A stretch of 64,000 bases of DNA from NCBI RefSeq assembly GCF_014650775.1, contig NZ_BMVP01000002.1:930001-994000 (forward strand), written 5' to 3'. A program made the position numbers and the translations under genes. Source of the stretch: Streptomyces cirratus. Lineage in GTDB: Bacteria > Actinomycetota > Actinomycetes > Streptomycetales > Streptomycetaceae. Under the pieces are notes generated by a model. It saw nothing but the letters and a program-made list of their open reading frames with translations. It did no database searches and was not told where the DNA came from. Of this stretch, positions 48,370 to 60,517 are shown one piece after another. Each line of letters begins with the position of its first letter. Position 1 is the stretch's first letter.

Positions 48370-48413
48370 CCGATCGCCCCGCGCGGCGGCCTCGCGCGGT
48401 GACTCGCCGGTGA

Positions 48414-49520
<1,107 letters not shown>

Positions 49521-49530
49521 TCTCGTGAGG

Positions 49531-49563
49531 CCGCGGGGCCGGGACCTGGTCCCGGCCCCGCGG
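49531..49563 (+). terminator. Terminator after ilvC
   Basis: A perfect 14-bp inverted repeat: ccgcggggccggga (49531-49544) and tcccggccccgcgg (49550-49563), with a 5-nt loop, 10 nt after the ilvC stop. No T-tract. It separates ilvBNC from serA. Confidence 0.8.
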
Positions 49564-49826
49564 TGCATCACCCGCCCGGGCCGCCGCGGTGTCGCCGCGG
49601 AGCCCATCCGGCCGGATCGCCACCCTCAGAAGCCGCCGGTTGTCCACCCCGGCCAATCACGGACGGGTGATCCTTCCGTACAGGCGGAGTTCCGGCCCGG
49701 AAGCGCCACTACACTGCTCAACACAACGCGTCAGGCCCACAGTGTCGTGCGTCTTCCACGCGGCTACCCCCTCCACCGCCTGCGGCCGTCGGGACGGCCG
49801 TCCGCACTGGACCTGTGAGGACCCAC
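49564..49826. promoter_or_regulatory. serA upstream region
   Basis: 263 nt with no gene that I can support. It should hold the serA promoter; tacact (49710-49715) could be a -10 element, but I see no convincing -35 at the right spacing. The ribosome site gagga (49817-49821) is followed after 5 nt by the GTG at 49827. Confidence 0.3.
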
Positions 49827-51416
49827 GTGAGCTCGAAACCTGTCGTACTCATCGCCGAAGAGCTGTCGCCCGCCACCGTGGACGCGCTCGGCCCCGACTT
49901 CGAGATCCGGCACGTCAACGGAGCCGACCGCGCGGAACTGCTGCCCGCGATCGTCGACGTCGACGCGATCTTGGTGCGCTCCGCCACCAAGGTCGACGCC
50001 GAGGCCATCGCCGCCGCGAAGAAGCTCAAGGTCGTCGCCCGCGCCGGTGTCGGCCTGGACAACGTCGACGTCTCCGCCGCCACCAAGGCCGGCGTGATGG
50101 TCGTGAACGCGCCGACCTCGAACATCGTGACCGCCGCCGAACTGGCCTGCGGTCTGCTCGTCGCCACCGCCCGCAACATCCCGCAGGCCAACACCGCCCT
50201 CAAGAACGGTGAGTGGAAGCGGAACAAGTACACCGGTGTCGAGCTGAGCGAGAAGACCCTCGGCGTCGTCGGCCTCGGCCGCATCGGCGTCCTGGTCGCC
50301 CAGCGCATGTCGGCCTTCGGCATGAAGGTCGTCGCGTACGACCCCTACGTACAGCCCGCGCGCGCCGCCCAGATGGGCGTCAAGATGCTGACGCTGGACG
50401 AGCTGCTGGAGGTCGCGGACTTCATCACCGTGCACCTGCCCAAGACCCCCGAGACCCTCGGTCTCATCGGGGACGAGGCCCTGCACAAGGTGAAGCCGTC
50501 CGTCCGTATCGTCAACGCCGCCCGCGGCGGGATCGTGGACGAGGCCGCGCTGTACTCGGCCATCAAGGAGGGCCGCGTCGCCGGCGCCGGCCTGGACGTG
50601 TACGCGAAGGAACCCTGCACGGACTCCCCGCTGTTCGAGCTCGACCAGGTCGTCTGCACCCCGCACCTCGGCGCGTCCACGGACGAGGCCCAGGAGAAGG
50701 CCGGTGTCTCGGTCGCCAAGTCGGTGCGCCTCGCCCTCGCCGGTGAGCTCGTGCCCGACGCGGTCAACGTCCAGGGCGGCGTCATCGCCGAGGACGTGCG
50801 TCCCGGCCTGCCGCTCGCCGAGAAGCTCGGCCGCATCTTCACCGCCCTCGCGGGCGAGGTCGCGGTCCGCCTCGACGTCGAGGTCTGCGGCGAGATCACC
50901 CAGCACGACGTCAAGGTGCTGGAACTCTCCGCCCTCAAGGGCGTGTTCGAGGACGTCGTCGACGAGACGGTCTCCTACGTCAACGCGCCGCTGTTCGCGC
51001 AGGAACGCGGTGTCGAGGTCCGGCTGACCACCAGCTCGGAGTCCCCGGACCACCGCAACGTGGTGACCGTGCGCGGCACCCTGTCGGACGGTCAGGAGGT
51101 CTCGGTCTCCGGCACGCTCGCGGGCCCCAAGCACCTCCAGAAGATCGTGGGCATCGGCGAGTACGACCTCGACCTCGCGCTCGCCGACCAGATGATCGTC
51201 CTGCGCTACGCCGACCGCCCGGGCGTCGTCGGCACCGTCGGCCGCATCCTCGGCGAGGCCGGCCTCAACATCGCGGGCATGCAGGTCGCCCGCGCCGAGG
51301 AGGGCGGCGAGGCGCTCGGCGTGCTCACGGTCGACGCCGAGGTCCCGGTCAACGTCCTCGCGGACATCGCCGCCGAGATCGGCGCCGTCTCGGCGCGCAC
51401 GGTCAGCCTCACCTGA
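49827..51416 (+). CDS. serA: D-3-phosphoglycerate dehydrogenase
   Basis: 529 aa, the long actinobacterial form. First step of serine synthesis from 3-phosphoglycerate. The NAD motif is VVGLGRIGVLVAQ, the catalytic Arg is in NAARGGIVDE, the Glu near AKEP and the His in CTPHLGAST. An intervening domain follows (LEVCGEI-like stretch VRLDVEVCGEITQHD), then a C-terminal ACT domain (LRYADRPGVVGTVGRILGE) for serine feedback. GTG 49827 gives the usual MSSKPVVLIAEELSP start; the GTG at 49815 would add four residues. Confidence 0.96.
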   Translation: MSSKPVVLIAEELSPATVDALGPDFEIRHVNGADRAELLPAIVDVDAILVRSATKVDAEAIAAAKKLKVVARAGVGLDNVDVSAATKAGVMVVNAPTSNIVTAAELACGLLVATARNIPQANTALKNGEWKRNKYTGVELSEKTLGVVGLGRIGVLVAQRMSAFGMKVVAYDPYVQPARAAQMGVKMLTLDELLEVADFITVHLPKTPETLGLIGDEALHKVKPSVRIVNAARGGIVDEAALYSAIKEGRVAGAGLDVYAKEPCTDSPLFELDQVVCTPHLGASTDEAQEKAGVSVAKSVRLALAGELVPDAVNVQGGVIAEDVRPGLPLAEKLGRIFTALAGEVAVRLDVEVCGEITQHDVKVLELSALKGVFEDVVDETVSYVNAPLFAQERGVEVRLTTSSESPDHRNVVTVRGTLSDGQEVSVSGTLAGPKHLQKIVGIGEYDLDLALADQMIVLRYADRPGVVGTVGRILGEAGLNIAGMQVARAEEGGEALGVLTVDAEVPVNVLADIAAEIGAVSARTVSLT

Positions 51417-51431
51417 TCCGCCGTACGACTG

Positions 51432-51474
51432 AGCGGAAGGGCCCGGGTGTTCCCCCGGGCCCTTCCGCTTTTTT
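51432..51474 (+). terminator. Intrinsic terminator after serA
   Basis: A perfect 16-bp inverted repeat: agcggaagggcccggg (51432-51447) and cccgggcccttccgct (51454-51469), with a 6-nt loop and six T (51469-51474). It is one of two hairpins in the window with a clear T-tract, the other being the ilvB attenuator. Confidence 0.9.
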
Positions 51475-51486
51475 CTTCTACGAAGC

Positions 51487-53028
51487 TCAGTGCGCGAGGG
51501 CTCCGGGAGCCTCGGCCGGCTCCGCCGCGGCCGGGGCAGGAGCTCCGATACCCCGCATCGAGACCACCGCGAACACCGCCGCCGCGAGCAGCAGCGCCGT
51601 GCCGCCCCAGGCCGCGTACCGCATCCCGTGGACGAAGGCCTCCCGGGCCAGCGTCAGGACCTGCCCGCCCGCGTCCCCGCCGAGCCGCTGGGCCACCGCG
51701 ACCGCGCCGCCCAGGGTCTCCCGTACGGCGGGGTCCGCGCCGTCCAGGTCACCGCGGTAGACGGCGGTCCCGAGGCTGCCGAGGAGCGCCATCCCGAGGG
51801 CCCCGCCGAACTCCTGGCCCGTCTCCAGCAGCGAGGCGGCCGAACCGGCCTTCTCGGCGGGGGCCGATCCCAGCGCCATGTCGGAGACGAGGGACATCAC
51901 CGTCACGATGCCGGAGGCGAGGACACCCGCCGCGACCAGCAGCAACACCAGCGAGTCGGTGTCGAGGAACCCCATCAGGGCGAACCCGGCGGCGGCGAGG
52001 ACGAACCCGCCGGCAATGACGTGGGCCCGGTCGGTCTTCTGCGCGATGGCCGCACCGACGGGGGCGGCGGCGCCGATGGCGAGCGAGGGGGCGAGGCTCC
52101 ACAGGGCCGCTTCGAGCGTGCCCATGCCCAGGACCGACTGGAGGTACTGGGTGGTGAAGTAGGCGGAGCCCATCATGGCGAAGGCGGCGACGGTGTTGAG
52201 ACCGATGCCCGCGCCGAAGCCGCGGCCCCGGAAGAGCGCCCGGCTGATCATGGCGTCCTCACGGGTGCGCTGGCGGCGCAGGAACACGTAGCCGAAGACC
52301 AGGCCGACCGCGACGCAGCCGAGGTAGAGCGGCTCGAACCCCTCGGCGGCGATCTCCTTGAGGCCGTAGACCAGCGGCAGGACGGCGGCCGTCGACAGCG
52401 GGACGCTCAGCAGGTCGAAGCGGCCGGGGGCCGGGTCCTTGAACTCCGGGACCAGCACGGGGACCAGGAGCAGCAGGAGCAGCATCGCGGGGACGTTGAT
52501 GAGGAAGACCGAACCCCACCAGAAGTGGTTCAGCAGCAGGCCGCTCATCACGGAGCCGAGCGCGATGCCGCCGGTCATGACGCCGGACCAGATCGCGATG
52601 GCCTGGCCGCGCTGCTTGGCGTCCTGGAAGAGGTTGCGCACCAGCGCCAGCGTGGACGGCATCAGGGTCGCACCGCCGATGCCGAGCAGTACGCGGGCCG
52701 CGATCAGCATCTCCGGGCTGGTGGCGTAGGCGGCGCCGACGGAGGCGAGACCGAAGGCGGCCGCGCCCATCAGCAGCAGCTTGCGGCGGCCGATCCGGTC
52801 GCCCAGCGAACCCATGGTGATGAGCAGTCCGGAGAGGGCGAAGGCGTAACTGTCGAAGATCCACAGCTGCTGGGTCGAACTCGGGTCCAGCTGGCGGGTG
52901 ATGGCGGGGATGGCGAAGTAGAGGACGGAGACGTCCATCGAGACCAGGAGCAGGGGCAGCACGAGGACGGTGAAGGCGATCCATTCACGGCGGCCGGCGA
53001 GGCGTGCTGTAGCAGCGGGGTTCGTCAT
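51487..53028 (-). CDS. MFS drug-efflux transporter (DHA2/EmrB-QacA type)
   Basis: 513 aa, the size of 14-helix DHA2 exporters. Motif A is GSLGDRIGRRKLL, motif D1 (LVSMDVSVLYFAIPAI) is near the N-terminus, and motif C-like glycine-rich helix GVMTGGIALGSVMSG is present. It should export hydrophobic drugs or natural products with protons. ATG at 53028; a TTG three codons upstream is possible. It is divergent from a TetR regulator over a 102-nt gap with repeated operator-like sequences, the usual repressor-pump pair. Confidence 0.93.
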   Translation of the reverse strand: MTNPAATARLAGRREWIAFTVLVLPLLLVSMDVSVLYFAIPAITRQLDPSSTQQLWIFDSYAFALSGLLITMGSLGDRIGRRKLLLMGAAAFGLASVGAAYATSPEMLIAARVLLGIGGATLMPSTLALVRNLFQDAKQRGQAIAIWSGVMTGGIALGSVMSGLLLNHFWWGSVFLINVPAMLLLLLLVPVLVPEFKDPAPGRFDLLSVPLSTAAVLPLVYGLKEIAAEGFEPLYLGCVAVGLVFGYVFLRRQRTREDAMISRALFRGRGFGAGIGLNTVAAFAMMGSAYFTTQYLQSVLGMGTLEAALWSLAPSLAIGAAAPVGAAIAQKTDRAHVIAGGFVLAAAGFALMGFLDTDSLVLLLVAAGVLASGIVTVMSLVSDMALGSAPAEKAGSAASLLETGQEFGGALGMALLGSLGTAVYRGDLDGADPAVRETLGGAVAVAQRLGGDAGGQVLTLAREAFVHGMRYAAWGGTALLLAAAVFAVVSMRGIGAPAPAAAEPAEAPGALAH

Positions 53029-53040
53029 GAGAAGCAATGT

Positions 53041-53116
53041 ACAGACGTCATAAACGCTTGTCTAGTACGTCTGTGTGGAACATTCGTCAGAGACACTCGT
53101 CTATGACGCTTGTCTT
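53041..53116. promoter_or_regulatory. Operator region between MFS pump and TetR regulator genes
   Basis: acagacgt (53041-53048) and acgtctgt (53067-53074) are a perfect 8-bp inverted repeat. acgcttgtct occurs twice in the same orientation (53054-53063 and 53106-53115), and both copies sit in a longer similar context (cat/atg plus gtct, gtc). Positions overlap the expected promoters of both genes. Repression by the TetR protein is inferred. Confidence 0.6.
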
Positions 53117-53130
53117 GTTATGCTGCGGCC

Positions 53131-53736
53131 ATGGGACATCGTGAAGATCTGCTCGTGGGCGCGAAGAAGTGCCTGATGGAGAAGGGTTTCGTGCGGACCA
53201 CCGCGCGCGACATCGTCAACGCCTCCGGTACGAACCTGGCGTCCATCGGCTACCACTACGGCTCCAAGGACGCGCTGCTGACCCAGGCCTACATCGAACT
53301 CATCCAGCAGTGGGGCGACACCTGGACGGCCGACAGGGTCGGCGAGGACGGCTCGCTGGAACGGTTCCGCTCGGTGTGGGAGGGCATCGTGTCCGGGCAC
53401 GAGCAGAGCGGTCCGCTGTGGGCGGCGAGCATGGAGGTCGCACTGGGCGGCGAGCGGCTGCCGCAGCTGCGCCAACTCCTCGCAGCCTCGCAGGGCGAGG
53501 GGCGCAAGGGAATGATCGCGCTCATGACGGGCAGGCCGGAGGAGGAGCTGACGGACCGGGAGGTGCGCACCCTCGGGGCGTTCTACCAGGCGCTCCTGAA
53601 CGGCCTGATGATCCAGTGGATCTTCGACCCCGAATCGGCGGCCACGGCCGAGGAGTTCACCGAGGGCATGCGCATGGCCGCCGAGGGCATCTTCCGGGCC
53701 GCGGGGGCACGGGCGAAGGGCGACGACGACGCGTAG
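53131..53736 (+). CDS. TetR/AcrR-family transcriptional regulator
   Basis: 201 aa. The N-terminal helix-turn-helix is clear: GAKKCLMEKGFVRTTARDIVNASGTNLASIGYHYGSKDALL, with conserved TTxRDI and YHYxSKxxL. The C-terminal ligand domain is variable (WAASMEVALGGERLPQLRQ). ATG at 53131; an in-frame start at 53110 lies inside the operator region. It most likely represses itself and the divergent pump, and is released by a pump substrate. Confidence 0.93.
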   Translation: MGHREDLLVGAKKCLMEKGFVRTTARDIVNASGTNLASIGYHYGSKDALLTQAYIELIQQWGDTWTADRVGEDGSLERFRSVWEGIVSGHEQSGPLWAASMEVALGGERLPQLRQLLAASQGEGRKGMIALMTGRPEEELTDREVRTLGAFYQALLNGLMIQWIFDPESAATAEEFTEGMRMAAEGIFRAAGARAKGDDDA

Positions 53737-53830
53737 CGGGCGCGGCGGTCGGGGGAACCGGGGGAAAACCGTGCGGCGCCCGGTCATGCCGTGTGGCTAT
53801 CGTCGCTGGTCACCCCCTAAGGAGGCCAAA

Positions 53831-54991
53831 GTGACGGACTGGACCACCACCCCTGTCGGACCCCACATCCTGCGCGGTGCGCTCGAACTGGAACGCACCG
53901 CCCGGGGGTTGCTCCCGCACCGGCTCCCGGGCCGGGCGCGCCGGCAGTGCCCCGACCCCTACCTCGCCATGGTCGAGTCCCAGCCCTCCGGAGTGCGGCT
54001 CGCGTTCCGCACCCGTGCCACCGCCGTCGAACTGGACGTGCTGCCAACGAAGGTGGTCTACCGGGACGCCCCGACGCCACCGGACGGCCTGTACGAGCTG
54101 GTCGTCGACGGGCGTCTGACGGCCCGGGCCATCGCCGCGGGCGGGAACGTGCGCACCGTCGACATGATGGCCGGATCGGCGGTGACCGAACCCGGACCGG
54201 TCACCACCGTCCGGTTCACCGGGCTGGCCGCCGGGGAGAAGGACATCGAGATCTGGCTGCCGCAGGCGGAGATCACCGAGCTGGTGGCCCTGCGGACGGA
54301 CGCGCCCGTCAGTGAGGCGGCCGATCACGGCCGCCGGGTGTGGCTGCACCACGGCAGTTCGATCAGCCACGGTTCGAGGGACTCCGGTCCGACCGGGACG
54401 TGGCCGGCCGTCGCCGCGCGCGCGGGCGGCGTGGAGCTGATCAACCTGGGACTGGGCGGCAACGCCCTGCTCGACCCCTTCACCGCGCGGGCCATGCGGG
54501 ACACCCCCGCCGACCTGATCAGCATCAAGATCGGCATCAACCTGGTCAACACCGACCTGATGCGGCTGCGCGCCTTCGGCCCGGCGGTCCACGGCTTCCT
54601 CGACACCCTCCGCGAGGGGCACCCGAGCGCGCCGCTGCTCGTCGTCTCGCCGATCCTGTGCCCGGTCCAGGAGGACACCCCCGGGCCCCTGGCACCGGAG
54701 TTCGAGGGCGGGACGCTGCGGTTCCGGGCGACGGGCGACCCGGCGGAGCGCGCCGCCGGGCGGCTGACGCTGGGCGTCATCCGGGACGAGCTGGCCCGGA
54801 TCACGGCGGCCCGGGCGGCCGAGGACCCCAACCTGCACTACCTGGACGGCCGCGCCCTCTACGGAGAGCCGGACCTCGCCGAACTCCCCCTCCCGGACGG
54901 CCTCCACCCCGACGCCGCCGGCCACCGCCGCATCGGCGACCGCTTCGCGGAGCACGCCTTCGGCGAGAGGGGCCCCTTCGCGTCGAAGTAG
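53831..54991 (+). CDS. SGNH/GDSL-family hydrolase (esterase-like)
   Basis: 386 aa. An N-terminal beta-rich domain (residues 1 to about 160) precedes the SGNH fold. The nucleophile block is LHHGSSISHGS (Ser after Gly, a GSS variant of GDS), the oxyanion Gly and Asn are in LGLGGNALLDP, block III GINLVN, and Asp and His in LPDGLHPDAAGH. It should hydrolyse an ester, possibly on a carbohydrate. No signal peptide. GTG start at 53831 with aaggagg 5 nt upstream. It ends 9 nt before the converging PucR gene. Confidence 0.88.
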   Translation: MTDWTTTPVGPHILRGALELERTARGLLPHRLPGRARRQCPDPYLAMVESQPSGVRLAFRTRATAVELDVLPTKVVYRDAPTPPDGLYELVVDGRLTARAIAAGGNVRTVDMMAGSAVTEPGPVTTVRFTGLAAGEKDIEIWLPQAEITELVALRTDAPVSEAADHGRRVWLHHGSSISHGSRDSGPTGTWPAVAARAGGVELINLGLGGNALLDPFTARAMRDTPADLISIKIGINLVNTDLMRLRAFGPAVHGFLDTLREGHPSAPLLVVSPILCPVQEDTPGPLAPEFEGGTLRFRATGDPAERAAGRLTLGVIRDELARITAARAAEDPNLHYLDGRALYGEPDLAELPLPDGLHPDAAGHRRIGDRFAEHAFGERGPFASK

Positions 54992-55000
54992 CCGCCCCGG

Positions 55001-56140
55001 TCAGAGCAGGCGGGCCGTTTTGAGGGCCATGTGGAGCAGGAGGCGGTCTTCGCCCTCGTCCAGGTCGAGGCCCGTCAGGAGCTCCACTCGGCCCAGCCGG
55101 TAGTACAGGGTCTGGCGGTGGATGCCGAGGGCGGCCGCCGCGCGGCCTGCTTGGCCCGCGCAGTCGAGGAAGACCTCGGCCGTGCGGGCCAGTTCGCGGT
55201 GGGCCGGGGCGAGGAGGGGGCGGGTCGCCGGGTCGTCCGGCGGGGTCGTCGCCAGCGTGGCCAGCATCCGGTACGGGCCGATCGCCGACCACCGCGCCAC
55301 CGGGCCGAGCCGGGGCTGGGCGGCCGCCGCCCGGGCCGCCGCCCAGGCCTGCGACCAGGCATCGGCGAGCCCCGCGGTCCCGCGCCGGGGCTCCGCGATC
55401 CCGGCGCTCGCCCCGCCCCCCCGGGTCAGCAGCCGGGCCGTCACCGTTTCCGCCGGGGTCAGGGCGTCCGCCGAGCGGAGCCTGACCAGCAGCGCCAGGC
55501 CGGGCGCGCCCGGGGACGGCGCCACGCACACCGCCGCCACGCCCGGCACCGAGCCCGGCGCCTCCCCGGCCCACGGGGTCAGGCACACCACGGCGTGCAG
55601 GCCGTCGCCGTCCGGGCCGAGGGCGGAGCGCAGCGCGGACTCCGCCATCTCCCGCTCCCAGCCCCGGCCGGCGGTGAGCGCCGTACGGAACTCCCGCGAC
55701 AGGTCCGCGCCCGCCCTGGCCTCCTGCGCGAGCAGCACCCCGATCCGCTCGGCGACCTCCATGGCGGAGGCCAGCGCCGCCGGGCCGGGTCCCGCGCCCG
55801 ATCCGGGTTCCGGATCCAGCAGCCACACGTAGCCCTGCACGACGCCCCGGTACCGCACCGGCAGGCAGATCCGGCCCCGGAACACCCCCGCGTCCGGCGC
55901 CGCCGGGATCCGTACCGGTCCGGTGGCGCGGGCGATGCCGAACGCCTCGAACCAGGCGCGGACGGCCGCCGTCGACTGCCGGGTGAGGATCGAACGGGTG
56001 CGTACCGGGTCCATGGCGAGATCGTCATCGCTGTCGTGCGCGCCGAAGGCGATGAGGCGGAAGTCCCGGTTCTCCAGCGTCGCCGGTGCGCCGACCAGCG
56101 CCGAGATCTCGTCCACCAGGTCCTGGTAATCGCCCTTCAC
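55001..56140 (-). CDS. PucR-family transcriptional regulator
   Basis: 379 aa. A GAF-like sensor region ([38 protein letters not shown]) is followed by the PucR C-terminal helix-turn-helix ([24 protein letters not shown]). GTG 56140 is preferred because gggaga lies 8 nt upstream; ATG 56179 would add 13 residues without a ribosome site. It is divergent from the proline dehydrogenase and pruA genes, and PucR-type proteins control proline catabolism in other actinobacteria, so it is probably the proline-responsive activator. Confidence 0.9.
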   Translation of the reverse strand: MKGDYQDLVDEISALVGAPATLENRDFRLIAFGAHDSDDDLAMDPVRTRSILTRQSTAAVRAWFEAFGIARATGPVRIPAAPDAGVFRGRICLPVRYRGVVQGYVWLLDPEPGSGAGPGPAALASAMEVAERIGVLLAQEARAGADLSREFRTALTAGRGWEREMAESALRSALGPDGDGLHAVVCLTPWAGEAPGSVPGVAAVCVAPSPGAPGLALLVRLRSADALTPAETVTARLLTRGGGASAGIAEPRRGTAGLADAWSQAWAAARAAAAQPRLGPVARWSAIGPYRMLATLATTPPDDPATRPLLAPAHRELARTAEVFLDCAGQAGRAAAALGIHRQTLYYRLGRVELLTGLDLDEGEDRLLLHMALKTARLL

Positions 56141-56339
56141 CCGCACATTCTCCCACCCCCGGAACCGGCCGTCAGACATGTGTATGAGATAGCCGCCACG
56201 GATGCGTGACAGCTGTCGATAGCAGAGGATCGTGGAGATCCTTAGGTTTCACGGTGGTTTTACTTGCGTTTTTCTTACGTCCCCCGCCCATCCGGCGACG
56301 GATCGTATGTCCGCTTCTGCCACCCGTTGGAGGTGCCCC

Positions 56340-57266
56340 GTGCTGGGTCCCGCGATCCTCGCCGCGTCGCGCAGCGACAAGATGCGCCGAATCGTCTCTG
56401 CCGCCCCCGTGACCAAGCCCGTGGTGAACCGGTTCATCCCCGGTGAGACGGTCGACCAGGTCATCCCGATCGTCGAGGACCTCACGCGCAAGGGCCTCGA
56501 GGTCACCCTCGACGTGGTCGGCGAGGACATCACCACCGTGGAGCAGTCCCACGCCGCGCGAGACGCCTACCTGGAGCTGATCGAGCGGCTCGGCGCCCTG
56601 GGCCTGGGCGACAAGGCCGAGATGTCCGTCAAGCTCTCCATGTTCGGCCAGGCGCTCCCGGGCGGCCACGAGCTGGCGCTCGCCAACGTCCGCCCCGTCG
56701 TCGAGGCCGCCGCCGCCATCGGCACCACCGTCACCCTGGACGCCGAGGACCACACCACCCTCGACTCGATGTTCGCCATCCACGAGGAGCTGCGCCGGGA
56801 CTTCCCGCAGACCGGCTGCGTGATCCAGGCGTACCTCTTCCGCACCGAGGCCGACGCCCGGCGCCTGGCCGCCGCGGGCAGCCGCGTGCGCATCGTCAAG
56901 GGCGCCTACAAGGAGCCCGCCGAGGTCGCCTACCAGGACAAGGCCGAGATCGACAAGGCGTACGTCCGGATCATGAAGATCCTGATGGAGGGCGAGGGGT
57001 ACCCGATGATCGGGTCCCACGACCCGCGTCTGATCGCCATCGCACAGGAGCTCGCGCGGGCGGCCGGGCGCAAACTGGACGAGTACGAGTTCCAGATGCT
57101 GTACGGCATCCGCGGCGAGGAGCACCTGCGGCTGGCCGCCGAGGGCCACCGGATGCGTGTCTACACCGCCTACGGGACGGACTGGTACGGCTACTTCATG
57201 CGCCGCCTGGCGGAGAAGCCGGCCAACCTCCTCTTCTTCCTCCGCTCGATGATCACCAAGAACTAG
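56340..57266 (+). CDS. Proline dehydrogenase (monofunctional PRODH)
   Basis: 308 aa, the size of monofunctional FAD-containing proline dehydrogenases. It oxidises proline to pyrroline-5-carboxylate and passes electrons to the respiratory chain. Family features are GLEVTLDVVGEDITTVEQ, VSVKLSMFGQ-like MSVKLSMFGQAL, VTLDAEDHTTLDSMF, RIVKGAYKEP and the C-terminal YGTDWYGYFMRRLAEKPANL with the substrate arginines. GTG 56340 has tggaggt 5 nt upstream; the frame stays open to 56232. It lies 32 nt before pruA and is divergent from the PucR regulator. Confidence 0.95.
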   Translation: MLGPAILAASRSDKMRRIVSAAPVTKPVVNRFIPGETVDQVIPIVEDLTRKGLEVTLDVVGEDITTVEQSHAARDAYLELIERLGALGLGDKAEMSVKLSMFGQALPGGHELALANVRPVVEAAAAIGTTVTLDAEDHTTLDSMFAIHEELRRDFPQTGCVIQAYLFRTEADARRLAAAGSRVRIVKGAYKEPAEVAYQDKAEIDKAYVRIMKILMEGEGYPMIGSHDPRLIAIAQELARAAGRKLDEYEFQMLYGIRGEEHLRLAAEGHRMRVYTAYGTDWYGYFMRRLAEKPANLLFFLRSMITKN

Positions 57267-57298
57267 GTCCAGAACTAGCTCAAGGAGTTACCAGCCCC

Positions 57299-58930
<1,632 letters not shown>

Positions 58931-58949
58931 CCGCCCCCCCGCTGAACCC

Positions 58950-58988
58950 CGCCCCCGTTCCGGTACCCCCAAGCCCGGAGCGGGGGCG
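58950..58988 (+). terminator. Terminator after pruA, inside the converging oxidoreductase gene
   Basis: cgcccccgttccgg (58950-58963) pairs with ccggagcgggggcg (58975-58988), one G-T pair, followed by gttt. It starts 19 nt after the pruA stop. On the other strand it lies within the C-terminal codons of the quinone oxidoreductase. Confidence 0.7.
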
Positions 58989-59953
58989 GTTTCCATGTCC
59001 GGGGAAGAAGGGTGGCACGAGCACCACCTTCCCGAGGTTGCGGCGCCGCTCGACCACCGTGTGCGCGCGGGCCGCCTCGGCCAGCGGGATCTCCTCGTGC
59101 ACGGACGCGCGCAGGGTGCCCGCGTCCCGCATCTGCCACACCTCGCGAAGCCAGCGGGCGTACAGCGCGGGCTTGCCGAGGGCGATCGCCCGCATCTGGA
59201 AGCCGATCACCGACGCGCCGCGGACCAGTAGCTCGTACGCCTCCACCGTGCCGCCGCCGGAGCCGAAGGCCACCAGCCGGCCGCCGGGCGCGAGGGAGCG
59301 TACGGCGCGGGAGAGCAGGTCGCCGCCGACACCGTCCAGGACGAAGTCGTACGGGTCTCCCCACTCGGCGTCCTCGTACAGCACGACCTCGTCGGCGCCT
59401 AGGGAGCGGACGAAGTCCCCCTTGGCGGGGTCGCTCACGGCCGCCACCACCCGCCCGGCGCCCCCAGCCCTGGCGTACTGGAGCGCGAGGGTGCCGGTGG
59501 CGCTGGCCGCCGCCGTCACCAGGACCGACTCGCCGGGCTCCGGGCGCGCGGCTTCGTACGCCCCGCGCGCCACCAGGCCGCTGCGCACGAGCGCGATCGC
59601 CTCGACGGCACTCGCGCCCTCGGGGATGCGGGAGGCCATGGCGGTGTGCAGGACGGCGAACTCGGCATAGGCCTGCGCGAAGCAGAGCCCGGTCACCCGG
59701 TCGCCGACGGCGAAGCCCGTCACGTCGGCGCCCAGGGCCTCCACGGTGCCGGCGACCTCGCCGCCCAGCGGCATCGGCTCGCTGCTCTCGCGCACCTTGC
59801 GCACGGTGGGCAGGGTGACACCGATCGCCTCCACACGGACCAGCAGCTCACCGGCCGACGGGCGGGGGACTTCGGCTTCCTCGCCGAACAGCACCTGGGG
59901 GCCGCCGTTGACCTCGTACCGGACACGCAGCACGGAACCTCCTCCACGGTTTT

Positions 59954-59970
59954 CGTTGGGTCGCCCAACG
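59954..59970. promoter_or_regulatory. Operator palindrome between quinone oxidoreductase and MarR genes
   Basis: cgttgggtcgcccaacg is a perfect 7-bp inverted repeat with a 3-nt centre in the 86-nt divergent gap. A related half-site, gtccaacggttttcgg (59990-60005), lies further on, and ccacggttttcg (59944-59955) overlaps the first site. This is the typical form of a MarR operator; binding of the adjacent MarR protein is inferred. Confidence 0.65.
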
Positions 59971-60019
59971 GTATCGAAAGTCGTGGGGATGTCCAACGGT
60001 TTTCGGATAGGCTCTGCCC

Positions 60020-60466
60020 ATGAACCCGGCGCCCACGACCTCAGCGCTCGCCCACATCCAGACCCTGCCGACCTGGCTCGTCGGCCGGGTGGCCGCCCAC
60101 GGCCGGGCACTGGTCGCCGACGCGCTCGCCGCGGAGGGGCTGAGGCTCGCGCACCACGCGGTACTCGCGGCGACGGACGAGTACGGCCCCCTCGCCCAGG
60201 CCGACCTCGGCCGCCGGCTGGCCATCGACCCCAAGGACCTCGTCGGCCTGCTGAACCACCTCCAGGGCGCGGGCCTCGTCCTGCGCACGCCGGATCCCGC
60301 CGACCGCCGCAAGAACGCCATCAGCCTCACCCCGGCCGGCGCGGACGCGCTGGCCCGCTGTACGGCCCTGGCGCAGGCGGCGAACGCCGAGTTCCTCGCG
60401 CCGCTGGAACCGGCGGAGCGGGACACCCTGCTGGCGCTGCTCGGCCGGATCCACGACGCCTCCTAG
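60020..60466 (+). CDS. MarR-family transcriptional regulator
   Basis: 148 aa. The winged helix is clear: LAQADLGRRLAIDPKDLVGLLNHLQGAGLVLRTPDPADRRKNAISLTPAG; key parts are the DPADRRKN wing and the L-T-x-A-G end. Flanking helices form the dimer. ATG at 60020. It is divergent from the quinone oxidoreductase with an operator-like palindrome between, so it is probably an autorepressor released by a phenolic, quinone or oxidant. Confidence 0.93.
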   Translation: MNPAPTTSALAHIQTLPTWLVGRVAAHGRALVADALAAEGLRLAHHAVLAATDEYGPLAQADLGRRLAIDPKDLVGLLNHLQGAGLVLRTPDPADRRKNAISLTPAGADALARCTALAQAANAEFLAPLEPAERDTLLALLGRIHDAS

Positions 60467-60502
60467 GCCCTGTCCGGCGCGGGAAGACCGTCCGGGCAGG
60501 GC
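60467..60502. terminator. Bidirectional hairpin between MarR and nitroreductase genes
   Basis: gccctgtccgg (60467-60477) pairs with ccgggcagggc (60492-60502), with one G-T pair and a 14-nt loop. It starts directly after the MarR stop and precedes the end of the converging nitroreductase gene by 15 nt. Confidence 0.6.
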
Positions 60503-60517
60503 CCGGGGGCGGAGTCC

